Of a DNA stretch of 64,000 nt, positions 26,327-35,600 are shown piece by piece. The position numbers and the translations under genes were made by a program. Positions within the stretch are counted from its first letter, which is position 1; each line of letters starts with the position of its first letter. The notes under the pieces were generated by a model. The model did no database searches and was not told the origin of the DNA. It saw nothing but the letters and a program-made list of their open reading frames with translations. The stretch spans positions 2,229,501 through 2,293,500 of the forward strand of contig NZ_AP023441.1 in assembly GCF_019976755.1 (NCBI RefSeq), in the 5' to 3' direction. Origin of the DNA: Nostoc sp. MS1. GTDB lineage: Bacteria > Cyanobacteriota > Cyanobacteriia > Cyanobacteriales > Nostocaceae.

Positions 26327-26796
26327 CACGCCTTTTTTTGCCGCGTTTCGCGCCAACCTTCTACCATGCGTCCCCAGTTAGTACTAAGTTCACCTAAACC
26401 TAAAATACTACCCTCTCTTTCCACATCCCAAGAGGCAGATAGAACACCATAGGTTATTCCCAACACACCCAAACCAAAAAATCCCATATTCACCAATAAA
26501 ACAGCGATGGGAGGTAGTTGGATGTGAGAATAAATAGCAAGCAAATAGCTAACAACTAGGGTAGTAATACCCAAAGCTGTAGGTATACCGCAGAATGCAG
26601 CTACGCGCCGAATCATTCTTTGGCTGACCACTTCAGGAATTGCCATCTCCTGTTTAGTGTACATTCGCTGCTTGTTATCTGATGTTTCAGTTTCTTTTAA
26701 CTGTACTGCTGGCTTACTTGGAGCTTTTGCAGGTTTTTGGCGCTTTTTTTTCGGTTCAAAAGGCAAACGACTGCGTTCAGATTCTTCGGCAGGCAT
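26326..26796 (-). CDS. PAM68-like (DUF3464) membrane protein, photosystem II assembly
   Basis: 156 residues. A basic, disordered N-terminus (FEPKKKRQKPAKAPSKPAVQ) then two transmembrane helices (FCGIPTALGITTLVVSYLLA and IAVLLVNMGFFGLGVLGITY), ending in the conserved LSASWD..REGS.LG..E. In plants PAM68 assists photosystem II assembly, and cyanobacterial homologues are thylakoid proteins. It follows rpsO by 12 bp on the same strand, so the two form an operon. The stop abuts the structured RNA. Confidence 0.85.
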   Translation of the reverse strand: MPAEESERSRLPFEPKKKRQKPAKAPSKPAVQLKETETSDNKQRMYTKQEMAIPEVVSQRMIRRVAAFCGIPTALGITTLVVSYLLAIYSHIQLPPIAVLLVNMGFFGLGVLGITYGVLSASWDVEREGSILGLGELSTNWGRMVEGWRETRQKKA

Positions 26797-26808
26797 AAAC
26801 AGTAGTCC

Positions 26809-27078
26809 CTATCCACGAATACCAAGACGACTAATCAAGGCTTGATATTTTTCCCGACTTTCTTGTTGCAAGTAAGCGAGAAGGCGCTTGCGATGACCAA
26901 TAAGTTTTAACAAACCCCGGCGGGAAGAATGGTCTTTTTTATTAGCTTGTAAATGCTCACTGAGGCGGTTGATGCGCTCGGTTAGCATAGCGATTTGGAC
27001 ATCGGTAGAACCGGTGTCAGTTCCATGAACCTGGAAGTTATTAATTATTTCTTGTTTGCGCTGTTGCGTCAGAGCCAT
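26809..27078 (-). CDS. rpsO: 30S ribosomal protein S15
   Basis: 89 residues, family length. Typical segments: ALTQQRKQEIINNFQVHGTD, GSTDVQIAMLTERI, LSEHLQANKKDHSSRRGLLK and GHRKRLLAYLQQE. S15 binds 16S rRNA early in 30S assembly. First gene of a two-gene unit with the PAM68-like gene. Confidence 0.98.
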   Translation of the reverse strand: MALTQQRKQEIINNFQVHGTDTGSTDVQIAMLTERINRLSEHLQANKKDHSSRRGLLKLIGHRKRLLAYLQQESREKYQALISRLGIRG

Positions 27079-27249
27079 GATTGATTCAATTTATATTCGT
27101 TCTAAATGTATGCAGCAGTCTCTCATCATATCACAGCCATCAAGTTGTGTGGTAAATGTTGGGACGTAAGGACTGGGCAAGAGAATACCTATTTTTTAAC
27201 CCCACATCTTGAAAATTGAAAGCTTCATCCCTAGTTTTACTTGATTAAG

Positions 27250-28224
27250 ATGGAAAATAAGAACCTAAAATTGCAGAAAAACGGGGAGTCCATGACGGTA
27301 CACTGGCAGGAAAGGGTTGGTAATCAACGGGATTGGATTTGGCGGGGGTGGCGGACTCGTTACACCTATATTCGCGCGAGTCAAAATGACAAAGTGAAAA
27401 CCCCTCTGATTTTACTACATGGGTTTGGTGCTTCTATTGGGCATTGGCGGCATAATTTAGAGGTTTTAGGCGAATCTCATACTGTCTATGCGTTGGATAT
27501 GCTTGGCTTTGGGGGTTCACAGAAAGCTCCAGCAAATTACAGTATTGAACTTTGGGTAGAGCAAGTTTACGATTTTTGGCAGGCTTTTGTCCGTCAACCA
27601 GTAGTATTGATAGGAAATTCTAATGGTTCTCTAATTTCTTTGGCGGCGGCGGCGGCTCATCCAGAAATGGTGAAGGGAATTGTGATGATGAGTTTACCAG
27701 ATCCATCACTGGAGCAGGAAATGATTCCGCCCTTTTTGCGACCCGTAGTTAGGGGAATTAAAAATATTGTTGCTTCTCCAATATTTTTAAAGCCTGTGTT
27801 CTATTTTGTCCGCCGTCCCAGTGTTTTACGTCGTTGGGCTAGTCTTGCTTATGCTAATCCCGCAGCTATCACTGATGAATTGATAGATATTTTAGCCGGG
27901 CCTCCTCAAGATAGGGGATCAGCCCGTGCCTTTAGCGCCTTGTTTAAAGCGGCGATCGCTGTTAACTTTAGTCCTAGTGTCAAAGCTCTATTACCAAAAC
28001 TAACAATCCCTATGTTGTTAATTTGGGGGCAGAAGGACAGATTTGTTCCACCCGTGTTGGCTAAACAATTCGCCCAATATAACGAAAAGTTAGAATTGCT
28101 CAATCTAGAGGATGTAGGGCATTGTCCTCATGATGAATGTCCAGAGCAAGTAAATCAAGCAATTTTAAATTGGATGGAAAAATCCTTGGGAGATTCCCAA
28201 AATTTAGTTATCTCCCAGAAATGA
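27250..28224 (+). CDS. Alpha/beta hydrolase
   Basis: 324 residues from the ATG at 27250. Oxyanion strand LILLHGFGASIGHWRHNL, nucleophile elbow VVLIGNSNGSLISLAAA with Ser in GNSNG (GxSxG), acid in LLIWGQKDRFVPP, and the final His in VGHCPHDECPEQVN. This is the canonical catalytic triad. The group is common in cyanobacteria and often annotated as a hydrolase of unknown substrate. Its N-terminus WQERVGNQRDWIWRGWRTRY is typical of that subgroup. It converges with the BON-domain gene, 13 bp apart. Confidence 0.88.
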   Translation: MENKNLKLQKNGESMTVHWQERVGNQRDWIWRGWRTRYTYIRASQNDKVKTPLILLHGFGASIGHWRHNLEVLGESHTVYALDMLGFGGSQKAPANYSIELWVEQVYDFWQAFVRQPVVLIGNSNGSLISLAAAAAHPEMVKGIVMMSLPDPSLEQEMIPPFLRPVVRGIKNIVASPIFLKPVFYFVRRPSVLRRWASLAYANPAAITDELIDILAGPPQDRGSARAFSALFKAAIAVNFSPSVKALLPKLTIPMLLIWGQKDRFVPPVLAKQFAQYNEKLELLNLEDVGHCPHDECPEQVNQAILNWMEKSLGDSQNLVISQK

Positions 28225-28237
28225 TCAATCTGACAAT

Positions 28238-28597
28238 TTAACCAATAGTTACTTGATTGGTATCAACAGATGTAGCACCACTGACAGAACGTGCTACAGA
28301 AATCATTTTATTCAGAATATCTTGGCTGGGAACTTTGCCTTTTAAAACTACGGTGCTACCAGTTTGAGCAACCCAAAGGGTATCTACATCATCAAGTTGT
28401 TGGTCTTGGTCAAACGCCAATGCTACCCGCTTTGCTAAACCACTTTGGTCATATTCTCCATTCAATCCTAAGCGTTCTGGGGGAATTGATTGAGTAGCGG
28501 TAGGTGCATTTGTAGAAGCTTGTGCTACTTGTGGCGCAGGATTTACTTGAGCATTTTGAGGTTTTTCCATGCCAAAAAGTCTTTTTAACCAACCCAT
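28238..28597 (-). CDS. BON domain protein
   Basis: 119 residues. The C-terminal 65 residues (LAKRVALAFDQDQQLDDVDT, LWVAQTGSTVVLKGKVPSQD, VARSVSGATSVDTNQVTI) form a BON domain, a phospholipid-binding or periplasmic module with a conserved Gly and hydrophobic pattern. The first 45 residues are Ala/Gln/Pro-rich. There is no signal peptide, so it may be cytoplasmic. A role in envelope or stress is usual but not shown here. Confidence 0.82.
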   Translation of the reverse strand: MGWLKRLFGMEKPQNAQVNPAPQVAQASTNAPTATQSIPPERLGLNGEYDQSGLAKRVALAFDQDQQLDDVDTLWVAQTGSTVVLKGKVPSQDILNKMISVARSVSGATSVDTNQVTIG

Positions 28598-28721
28598 AAA
28601 TGCGGTTCTCCTGATTCAAGGTTTACAATATTCTTAAGATAAAATTTTGACAGGTATTTTACATCTGTCCTCCAAAAGATATTTCCTCTAAATGCCTTCT
28701 ACTTTTAGATTGATTTGCTTT

Positions 28722-28778
28722 GTTTGACAATTGACAATTGACAGTTGACAGTTGACAGTTGACTAATGACCAATGACA
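28722..28778. repeat. Heptameric short tandem repeat tract
   Basis: TTGACAA/TTGACAG heptamers in a run (TTGACAATTGACAATTGACA and so on), changing to TAATGAC heptamers at the end. A typical intergenic repeat before ilvH. Confidence 0.85.
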
Positions 28779-28916
28779 ACTAACAAAAATGCAGGTCTTA
28801 AGTTTAAAATAAGCTATACGACTTATAATTTATTCACCTAGTAAGCAGTACGTGTAGGATGGCAGTTAACTAATATTTGCGTTAGTTAAATGCTATCTGA
28901 GCCTGTTTTGGCAAAG

Positions 28917-29438
28917 ATGAAACATACTCTTTCAGTTCTCGTAGAAGATGAAGCGGGGGTTCTGTCCCGCATTGCTAGTTTATTCGCTCGTCGTGGCTTT
29001 AATATAGAAAGCCTGGCTGTTGGTTCGGGGGAGGAGGGCGGTGTTTCCCGCATTACAATGGTTGTACCTGGTGACGATCGCGTGATTGAACAACTCACTA
29101 AGCAACTATACAAGCTGGTAAACGTTCTCAAAGTACAGGATATAACAGAAACTCCCTGCGTGGAGCGAGAATTGATGCTCGTCAAAGTGAACGCGACAAG
29201 CTCTAACCGTTCAGAAGTCATCGGACTAGCGCAAATTTTCCGAGCGCGAGTAGTTGATGTGGCGGAAGATTCCTTGACTTTGGAAGTTGTCGGCGACCCT
29301 GGTAAGATGGTGGCGATCGTCCAGGTACTACAAAAGTTTGGTATTAGGGAAATTGCCCGTACTGGTAAAATTGCCCTTACTCGTGAATCTGGGGTTAATA
29401 CTGAGTTACTTAAATCATTGGAAGCTAAGGTTTCGTAA
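28917..29438 (+). CDS. ilvH: Acetolactate synthase small (regulatory) subunit
   Basis: 173 residues from the ATG at 28917 (MKHTLSVLVEDEAGVLSRIA). The in-frame ATG at 28890 adds nine residues outside the family pattern. The N-terminal ACT domain has GVLSRIASLFARRGFNIESL, which with the second half (RSEVIGLAQIFRARVVDVAE) forms the valine-binding regulatory subunit. It raises activity and gives feedback control to the catalytic IlvB in branched-chain amino acid synthesis. ilvB is not nearby. A hairpin terminator follows. Confidence 0.95.
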   Translation: MKHTLSVLVEDEAGVLSRIASLFARRGFNIESLAVGSGEEGGVSRITMVVPGDDRVIEQLTKQLYKLVNVLKVQDITETPCVERELMLVKVNATSSNRSEVIGLAQIFRARVVDVAEDSLTLEVVGDPGKMVAIVQVLQKFGIREIARTGKIALTRESGVNTELLKSLEAKVS

Positions 29439-29457
29439 GATTGAGTTACTTCACTTG

Positions 29458-29486
29458 TTCCCAGTCATTGGACTGGGAATTTTTAT
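29458..29486 (+). terminator. Terminator of ilvH
   Basis: TTCCCAGTC at 29458 pairs with GACTGGGAA ending at 29479, then TTTTT. It lies 20 bp after the stop codon. Confidence 0.85.
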
Positions 29487-29562
29487 GTCTATTTTGCTTT
29501 GGGTGTTGTTCGTCATTAGTCATTAGTCATTAGTTAAAGCTTCCCTTCACTTTTTTATCTGT

Positions 29563-29967
29563 CTAGAAAAAATGTTTAGAATCAATATTGTCTTTCTTCG
29601 GTAGATATTCAGAACAGCTTTTAGCTTCCTCAGTCATGACAACACAAGGCTGTACCGCACACTTCAAATAATGATTATGAGAATAAAACTGGCAGTTTTT
29701 ACAGGGCAATTGATGTGAGCCTTTAACTGTAAAAACCATTTTATTTTCTATAATTGAACGAACTTTTCGTAAAATTACAAAAAATATTACCCAGCTAAAA
29801 ACTAGTCCTACAGGAGTTAAAGATATAGCCAGATCAGGAAAATTTATATGATTTGAATGAGTGTTTTGTTGCTGAGTTTCTGTATGAGTAATTTGATTAT
29901 TACTCGTATTTATAATTTTAGATTGATTCTTTACCTCAGATAACATATGATTGACCCTTGCTAACAT
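29563..29967 (-). CDS. Membrane protein with C-terminal Cys cluster
   Basis: 134 residues. Hydrophilic N-terminus with Asn/Gln/Thr/Ser-rich region to residue 40, one helix LTPVGLVFSWVIFFVILRKV, then a Cys/His cluster: LPCKNCQFYSHNHYLKCAVQ, PCVVMTEEAKSCSEYLP. The CxxC ... C ... PC ... C spacing resembles a short metal-binding motif common in small cyanobacterial membrane proteins. No family name is offered. The Met at 29946 is an alternative start. Confidence 0.62.
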   Translation of the reverse strand: MLARVNHMLSEVKNQSKIINTSNNQITHTETQQQNTHSNHINFPDLAISLTPVGLVFSWVIFFVILRKVRSIIENKMVFTVKGSHQLPCKNCQFYSHNHYLKCAVQPCVVMTEEAKSCSEYLPKKDNIDSKHFF

Positions 29968-31016
29968 ATAGCATTTTCTTTTTATTGGCGAGTTTAACTT
30001 GAGCTAACATAATATTTATTACTAAACTAAATTACTGCTTTAGTAATAGAAACTTAATTTGTATTCAAGGTTATATTTTTAATCCCTATACTTATAAAGT
30101 ATTAGCATAGGTGTCAGGCTAAGTAATGAAGAACTTTTAATCACCTTAATTATATGTTTAACAAAATATAGTTTTCTCTATCTCTGCCGATAGTTTTGCT
30201 TAATGTTTTGATAAGGTATATCTAAAGGTATATTTTAAGAAATTATTTTTGTCAACGTCTATTTATAATCAAACTTATTAAAAAATATTTTATATACGTT
30301 GTATTAAATAAATTTTATACTTTTATTAAAGATCATTAGATTTTAGATATAAAAACGATAGATTTTGATTTTTATTTAGATATTTATTCAAAAATAAGTT
30401 GTTTGTAATTGTGGACACAGATTTATCTCCCTAAACCTCCTGATAAAAGCTCTGTGATATACATAAACCAAGATTTTGTAGCTGAGTGATGGGTATTAGC
30501 TTTGGTTTAACATACCTTATAGCATAATAGGTCTAAAATGTTGCATTAGTTAACTAACGATATAAGTCTAAGCTAAGATACTGTTAAGAATTTAGGAGTG
30601 CATTATACTACTAGGACAGTAAGACTTAAATTGAGCGATCGCAACTATAATTCACAATCAAATTTTGGCAAAATACATAAATAAATCAATATTTGTATTC
30701 AGAGGTATCCTGTCAGAATACTACGCAAACAGACATAAACAAAAACTAAAGTTTTAAAAATTTGGACTAAACTTGTACTTTATTCATTGTTATTTTTATA
30801 ATTAATTGTATATAGATTTCATATGCTTGTAGCACTTGTATAAGCAGTTAAGATCAAGCATACATACCAGAATAGGACTCTGCAATTTAAAATTATTCCG
30901 GTTTTTCAACGAGATTTAGTGAAAACTGCAAAAACAGCATTCGCATAACAACAAAAAGCCTAAAAGATAAAAAACATCAGTGAAATCAAGAGCAATCAAG
31001 ATTTCAGGAGGGGAAG
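29968..31016. other. 1-kb AT-rich gap, no gene seen
   Basis: 1049 bp, very AT-rich at 30150-30400, with no ORF of note on either strand, no tRNA and no repeat array. It separates the Cys-cluster protein from the FAD oxidoreductase; both genes point away from it. A well-conserved Shine-Dalgarno AGGAGGGGAAG at 31005-31015 belongs to the downstream gene. The gap may hold a long leader, an RNA I cannot see, or eroded genes. Confidence 0.5.
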
Positions 31017-32579
31017 ATGGAAATCTTTGATTATGTAATTCTGGGAGCAGGCTTAGGTGGATTAGCAACGGCTGCTTGTTTAACTAAGCAGGGATATAAT
31101 GTAGCAGTTTTGGAGAAACATTATTTACCCGGTGGTTGCTGTCATACTTTTGAGTATGGCGAATACAATTTTTGTGCGGATGTACATTATATTTCTCAGT
31201 GTGGTTCTGGTCAGACAATTGCACAATTTCTCAACTATATTGATCAAGATATCCCCTTTAATAGTCTTGATCCAGACTGCATAGATCGCGTAATCACACC
31301 AACAGCCGATTTTAGAATCCCTTTAGGCTGGGAAAGTCTCCGATACAGGTTACTAAGTAACTTCCCCGAAGAAAGCAATGCTATTAACCGCTACTGTAAT
31401 GAAATTCAGCAACTCCATCAAGAAATCCGTAATTTAGGGCGGGAAGTACGCTGGTTTGACCAAAAATGGTCTGACTGGTTAAAGTTACCCAGATATTTTA
31501 ATCTTTTTAAGAAGCGGAATTGGACTCTGCAAGATTTGTATAACTATGTCGGATTATCGCCCAAACTCCAAGCTGTACTTGCTGGACAAAGTGGCGACTA
31601 CGGACTACCACCCGCAGAAATTGCCTTACTTACCCACACGTCCCTAGTTTGGGACTATTCTGAAGGTGCTTATTATCCTAAATATCACTTCAAGCACCTA
31701 GTTGATACCATTGTCGAAACGATTACCGCAGGTGGTGGCGTAATTGCTTATGCTACTACAGTTCAGCATATTCAAGTCAGTGGTGGCAAAGTACATACTG
31801 TAATGGCCGATGGTAAAATTTACCGTGCTACCAAAGCCTATATTAGTGACCTCGATCCTAAATTAACAGTAGAGTTAATGCACGATGGGGAAGCCATCAG
31901 CGCCAAAGAAAGACAACGGCTAACTGGTTATGAATACTCAGCTAGTGCTTTTAATATTTACTTAGGTTTAGATGAACGCTTTGAACCCCAACGTTACGGC
32001 ATTGGTAACTGGAATATTTGGTATTATCCCACCGGAGACTTAAATAGAGAATATCAGCAACAATTGCAAGGTGACTTTAGCAACCCGTGGATTTTCCTTT
32101 CCTGTCCAACACTGAAATCAGATCAACCAGGGATGGCTCCACCCGGACATCATGTTTTGGAAATTGCTACTGTCTGTCCTTATGAACCTTTTGCACACCT
32201 GTATACAAATGACTCTGCTGCTTATAAAGCCAAAAAGCGAGAGGTGTACCAGCAAATTATGAACAGTGTGCGGGATATAGTCCCAGATGTTGATCATTAC
32301 GTCAGGATGAAAGTTTACGGCACACCTACAACTAGCGAATATTATCTAGGACAACCGCAGGGTAATATATATGGGGCGAAGTTAGTACCCAGGCAAGTTG
32401 GGTTAAATCGCATAGGGTATAAGACAGAATTACCTAACTTGTTTTTGGTGGGTGCAAGTGCTGGGTATCCTAGTGTTCCTGGTGTTATTGGTAATGGGAT
32501 GGATGTTGTCGAGTTGTTGACGGGGGAGACTGTGCGGAGGAAAACCACTGCATCTACGCGGTTGGTTGCGGTGAAGTGA
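31017..32579 (+). CDS. FAD-dependent oxidoreductase of the carotenoid isomerase / retinol saturase type
   Basis: 520 residues. N-terminal Rossmann loop DYVILGAGLGGLATAACLTK and GGCCHTFEYGEYNFCADVHY. The C-terminal FAD motif is NLFLVGASAGYPSVPGVIGN and GMDVVELL, as in CrtI, CrtH/CRTISO and RetSat proteins. Enzymes of this group desaturate, isomerise or reduce polyenes; CrtH has a similar start but other signatures, so the substrate stays open. Cytoplasmic or membrane-peripheral. It has an unusually strong ribosome-binding site. The convergent neighbour is the NACHT gene, with a 25-bp-arm hairpin between. Confidence 0.8.
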   Translation: MEIFDYVILGAGLGGLATAACLTKQGYNVAVLEKHYLPGGCCHTFEYGEYNFCADVHYISQCGSGQTIAQFLNYIDQDIPFNSLDPDCIDRVITPTADFRIPLGWESLRYRLLSNFPEESNAINRYCNEIQQLHQEIRNLGREVRWFDQKWSDWLKLPRYFNLFKKRNWTLQDLYNYVGLSPKLQAVLAGQSGDYGLPPAEIALLTHTSLVWDYSEGAYYPKYHFKHLVDTIVETITAGGGVIAYATTVQHIQVSGGKVHTVMADGKIYRATKAYISDLDPKLTVELMHDGEAISAKERQRLTGYEYSASAFNIYLGLDERFEPQRYGIGNWNIWYYPTGDLNREYQQQLQGDFSNPWIFLSCPTLKSDQPGMAPPGHHVLEIATVCPYEPFAHLYTNDSAAYKAKKREVYQQIMNSVRDIVPDVDHYVRMKVYGTPTTSEYYLGQPQGNIYGAKLVPRQVGLNRIGYKTELPNLFLVGASAGYPSVPGVIGNGMDVVELLTGETVRRKTTASTRLVAVK

Positions 32580-32599
32580 AGATAAAACCCTTAATTTTT

Positions 32600-32660
32600 C
32601 TCTGTGTCTCTGTGTCTCCGTGGTATGTATTTGTAACCACAGAGTCACAGAGGCACAGAG
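32600..32660. terminator. Large inverted-repeat hairpin between convergent genes
   Basis: Arms at 32600-32624 (starting CTCTGTGTCTCTGTG) and 32636-32660 are complementary at 22 of 25 positions, with an 11-base loop. It is a TCTGTGTC-type dispersed repeat. It probably stops transcription from both the oxidoreductase and the NACHT gene, though a terminator T-tract is not clear. Confidence 0.6.
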
Positions 32661-32693
32661 TAGTAGGGTGGGCAGTGCAGCGCCTTATCATAG

Positions 32694-35600
32694 CTATAGC
32701 TGAAATTCGTAGTAAGGTAATGGATTTTGTCCTGCACCCATGAGCCATCTTGCATCGGGTTTCCAAGTGCCGTTGAGTTCTTCGCGGCGACGAGTATATA
32801 CAGTCAGTTTTTTGTCTTCAAACTTTAGTAGGTTGTATTGCCAGGGATAACCAGGGTTAAGTTCCTTTGTGGGTGCGCCGAAGGTTCCTGCACAAATGAT
32901 ATCCAGCTTACGTCCACTTGCACTCATATCGTATTTGTAAAGGCTGTTTTCAGCTTTGTGTATATGACCATGAACAGCAAAACGGAAGTTTGCTTGTGCT
33001 AACTGTTCCATAAAACCATGATCTTTAATGCGATCGTCCCAGGCACTATTTAAAGGATGATGCCATACTGCTATTTTGAGGCAGTTTTTATATTTTTGGT
33101 TGCTGCGAATTTCTGTGAGGGCTTTGGTGAGTGCATTCATGTTAATGCTGGCACGGGATTTGTAATGATGATCCAATTGCCAAGCCGAGTTTAACCCTAG
33201 TATGAGTAGGTTTTGGTTGGGGAAATGGTCTAGGGTGAATTGTTGGTCATAGTCTAGGGGATAGGGTTGGTTTTTGATGGTTTGGTAGAAGTTGCAGAAG
33301 TTTTCAAAGCGTTGTTTGTATTTTTCTTCCTCTCGCAGGCGAATGACACTGGCACTTTCTTCAATATATTCACCTTCTTTCAGTTCTCCCTTATACTTTT
33401 TACGGTCAATTAATTGGTAAGCGTCTTCTGCAAGTTCCCAGTTGAGGTCATGATTACCCGGAACGATGATACTTTGCTCAAGTTGGAGTTTGAAATCTTT
33501 GCAGAAGTTGTGTAGGAATTGTTGGGCTGCTGCGTATTCGTCGGGGGTGGATTTGTTGGCGATGTCGCCGGAGAGAATGAGGGCATCAAGGTGACGGATA
33601 TGGAGATCGTCTTGCAAATCCATTGCCAGTTGATTAGACCAGCGTAGGGCTTGGTCAGGTGTGCCGAAGTGCAAGTCTGAGAGGTGGAGGATGTGCATTA
33701 GGGAAGTTTTGATTGGCTGGGATGGGGGAAGATATAGTTGGGGTTTTGGTTCAGTGAGGCATCTATAGTATTGACAGTTTTCTTGTATTGCTTCCAATGC
33801 TTGTAGTGCATAACGCAGCGTATCTCCATTATTTGCTGCTACAAATTTTTCATCTTCCAGCAGCTTTGTAAGTTTATCTAAAGCTGCTTCTGATTTGATT
33901 TGTCCCAGGGCATCTGCCGCACTCCTACGCACAGCGAAGTCTTCATCTTCTAGTAACTTAATTAGCCCAGGAATCGCTGCATCTGATTTGATTTCTCCCA
34001 GGGCAGATGCCGCACTATCACGCACAGAGGAGTCTTCATCTTCTAGTAACTTAATTAGCCCAGGAATCGCTGCATCTGATTTGATTTCTCCCAGGGCAGA
34101 TGCCGCACTATCACGCACAGAGGAGTCTTCATCTTCTAGTAACTTAATTAGCCCAGGAATCGCCGCATCTGATTTGATTTCTCCCAGGGCAGATGCCGCA
34201 CTCCTACGCACAGAGGATTCTTCATCTTCTAGTAACTTAATTAGCCCAGGGATCGCCGCATCTGATTTGATTTCTCCCAGGGCATCTGCCGCACTCCTAC
34301 GCACAGAGGATTCTTCATCTTCTAGTAACTTAATTAGCCCAGGAATCGCTGCATCTGATTTGATTTTTACCAGGGCAGATGCCGCACTATCACGCACATA
34401 TGAGTCTTCATCTTCTAATAACTTAATTAGCCCAGGAATCGCTGCATCTGATTTGATTTTTACCAGGGCAGATGCCGCACTAGAACGCACATATGAGTCT
34501 TCATCTTCTAGTAACTTAATTAGCCCAGGAATCGCTGCATCTAATTTGATTTCTCCCAGGGCAGATGCCGCACTATAACGCACAGAGGATTCTTCATCTT
34601 CTAGTAATTGAATTAGCCCAGGAATCGCCGCATCTGATTTGATTTCTCCCAGGGCAGATGCCGCACTATAACGCACAGAGGAGTCTTCATCTTCTAGTAA
34701 CTTAATTAGCCCAGGAATCGCCGCATCTGATTTGATTTCTCCCAGGGCATCTGCCGCACTCCTACGCACAGAGGATTCTTCATCTTCTAGTAACTTAATT
34801 AGCCCAGGGATCGCTGCTTCTGATTTGATCTTTTCCAGAGCAGATGCCGCATTATAACGTATACTCCAATTTTCATTTTTTAGCAATTGAATTAGTCCAG
34901 GAATCGCCGCATCTGATTTGATTTTTCCCAGGGCAATTGCCGCACTAGCCCATACAGGCTCGTCATGTTCTAGTAATTGAATTAGCCCAGGAATCGCCGC
35001 TTCTGATTTGATTTCTCCCAGGGCAGATGCCGCACTAGAACGCACAGAGAAGTCTTCATGTTCTAGTAATTGAATTAGCCTAGGAATCGCCGCATCTGAT
35101 TTGATTTCTCTCAGGGCATATGCCGCACTATAACGCACATCTGAGTCTTCATCTTCTAGTAACTTAATTAGCCCAGGAATCGCTGCTTCTGATTTGATTT
35201 CTCCCAGGGCAGATGCCGCACTATCACGCACATCTGAGTCTTCATCTTCTAGTAACTTAATTAGCCCAGGAATCGCTGCTTCTGATTTGATTTCTCCCAG
35301 GGCAGATGCCGCACTATCACGCACAGAGGAGTCTTCATTTTCTAGTAACTTATTGAGATGAGAAACGGCTTGGTAAGATTTTGTTAAACCTAAAAGCTGG
35401 ATTTTAAATAGTAGAGGAATTCCTAACTCAGCAACTAAATTAATTGTCGGCTGTTGTAACTCTGGCTTTACTGCACCTGCTAACTTTGCTCCTAACTGCC
35501 AATCTACCTCTAAGGCTAACTTCACCACTCGCGCCGCCTGCGCTTCATCATCCACCAATTCCAGCATTAATTTCAGGGGTTCAGTCCATTTCAAGTAATT

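Noticed and set aside
33895..34578. Plus-strand ORF of 227 residues with a repeated ISPGIAASDLISPRA pattern
   Set aside because: It is the exact antisense of the HEAT repeat array; the repeat period of 93 bp keeps it open. The minus-strand frame has clear HEAT residues and motifs at both ends.
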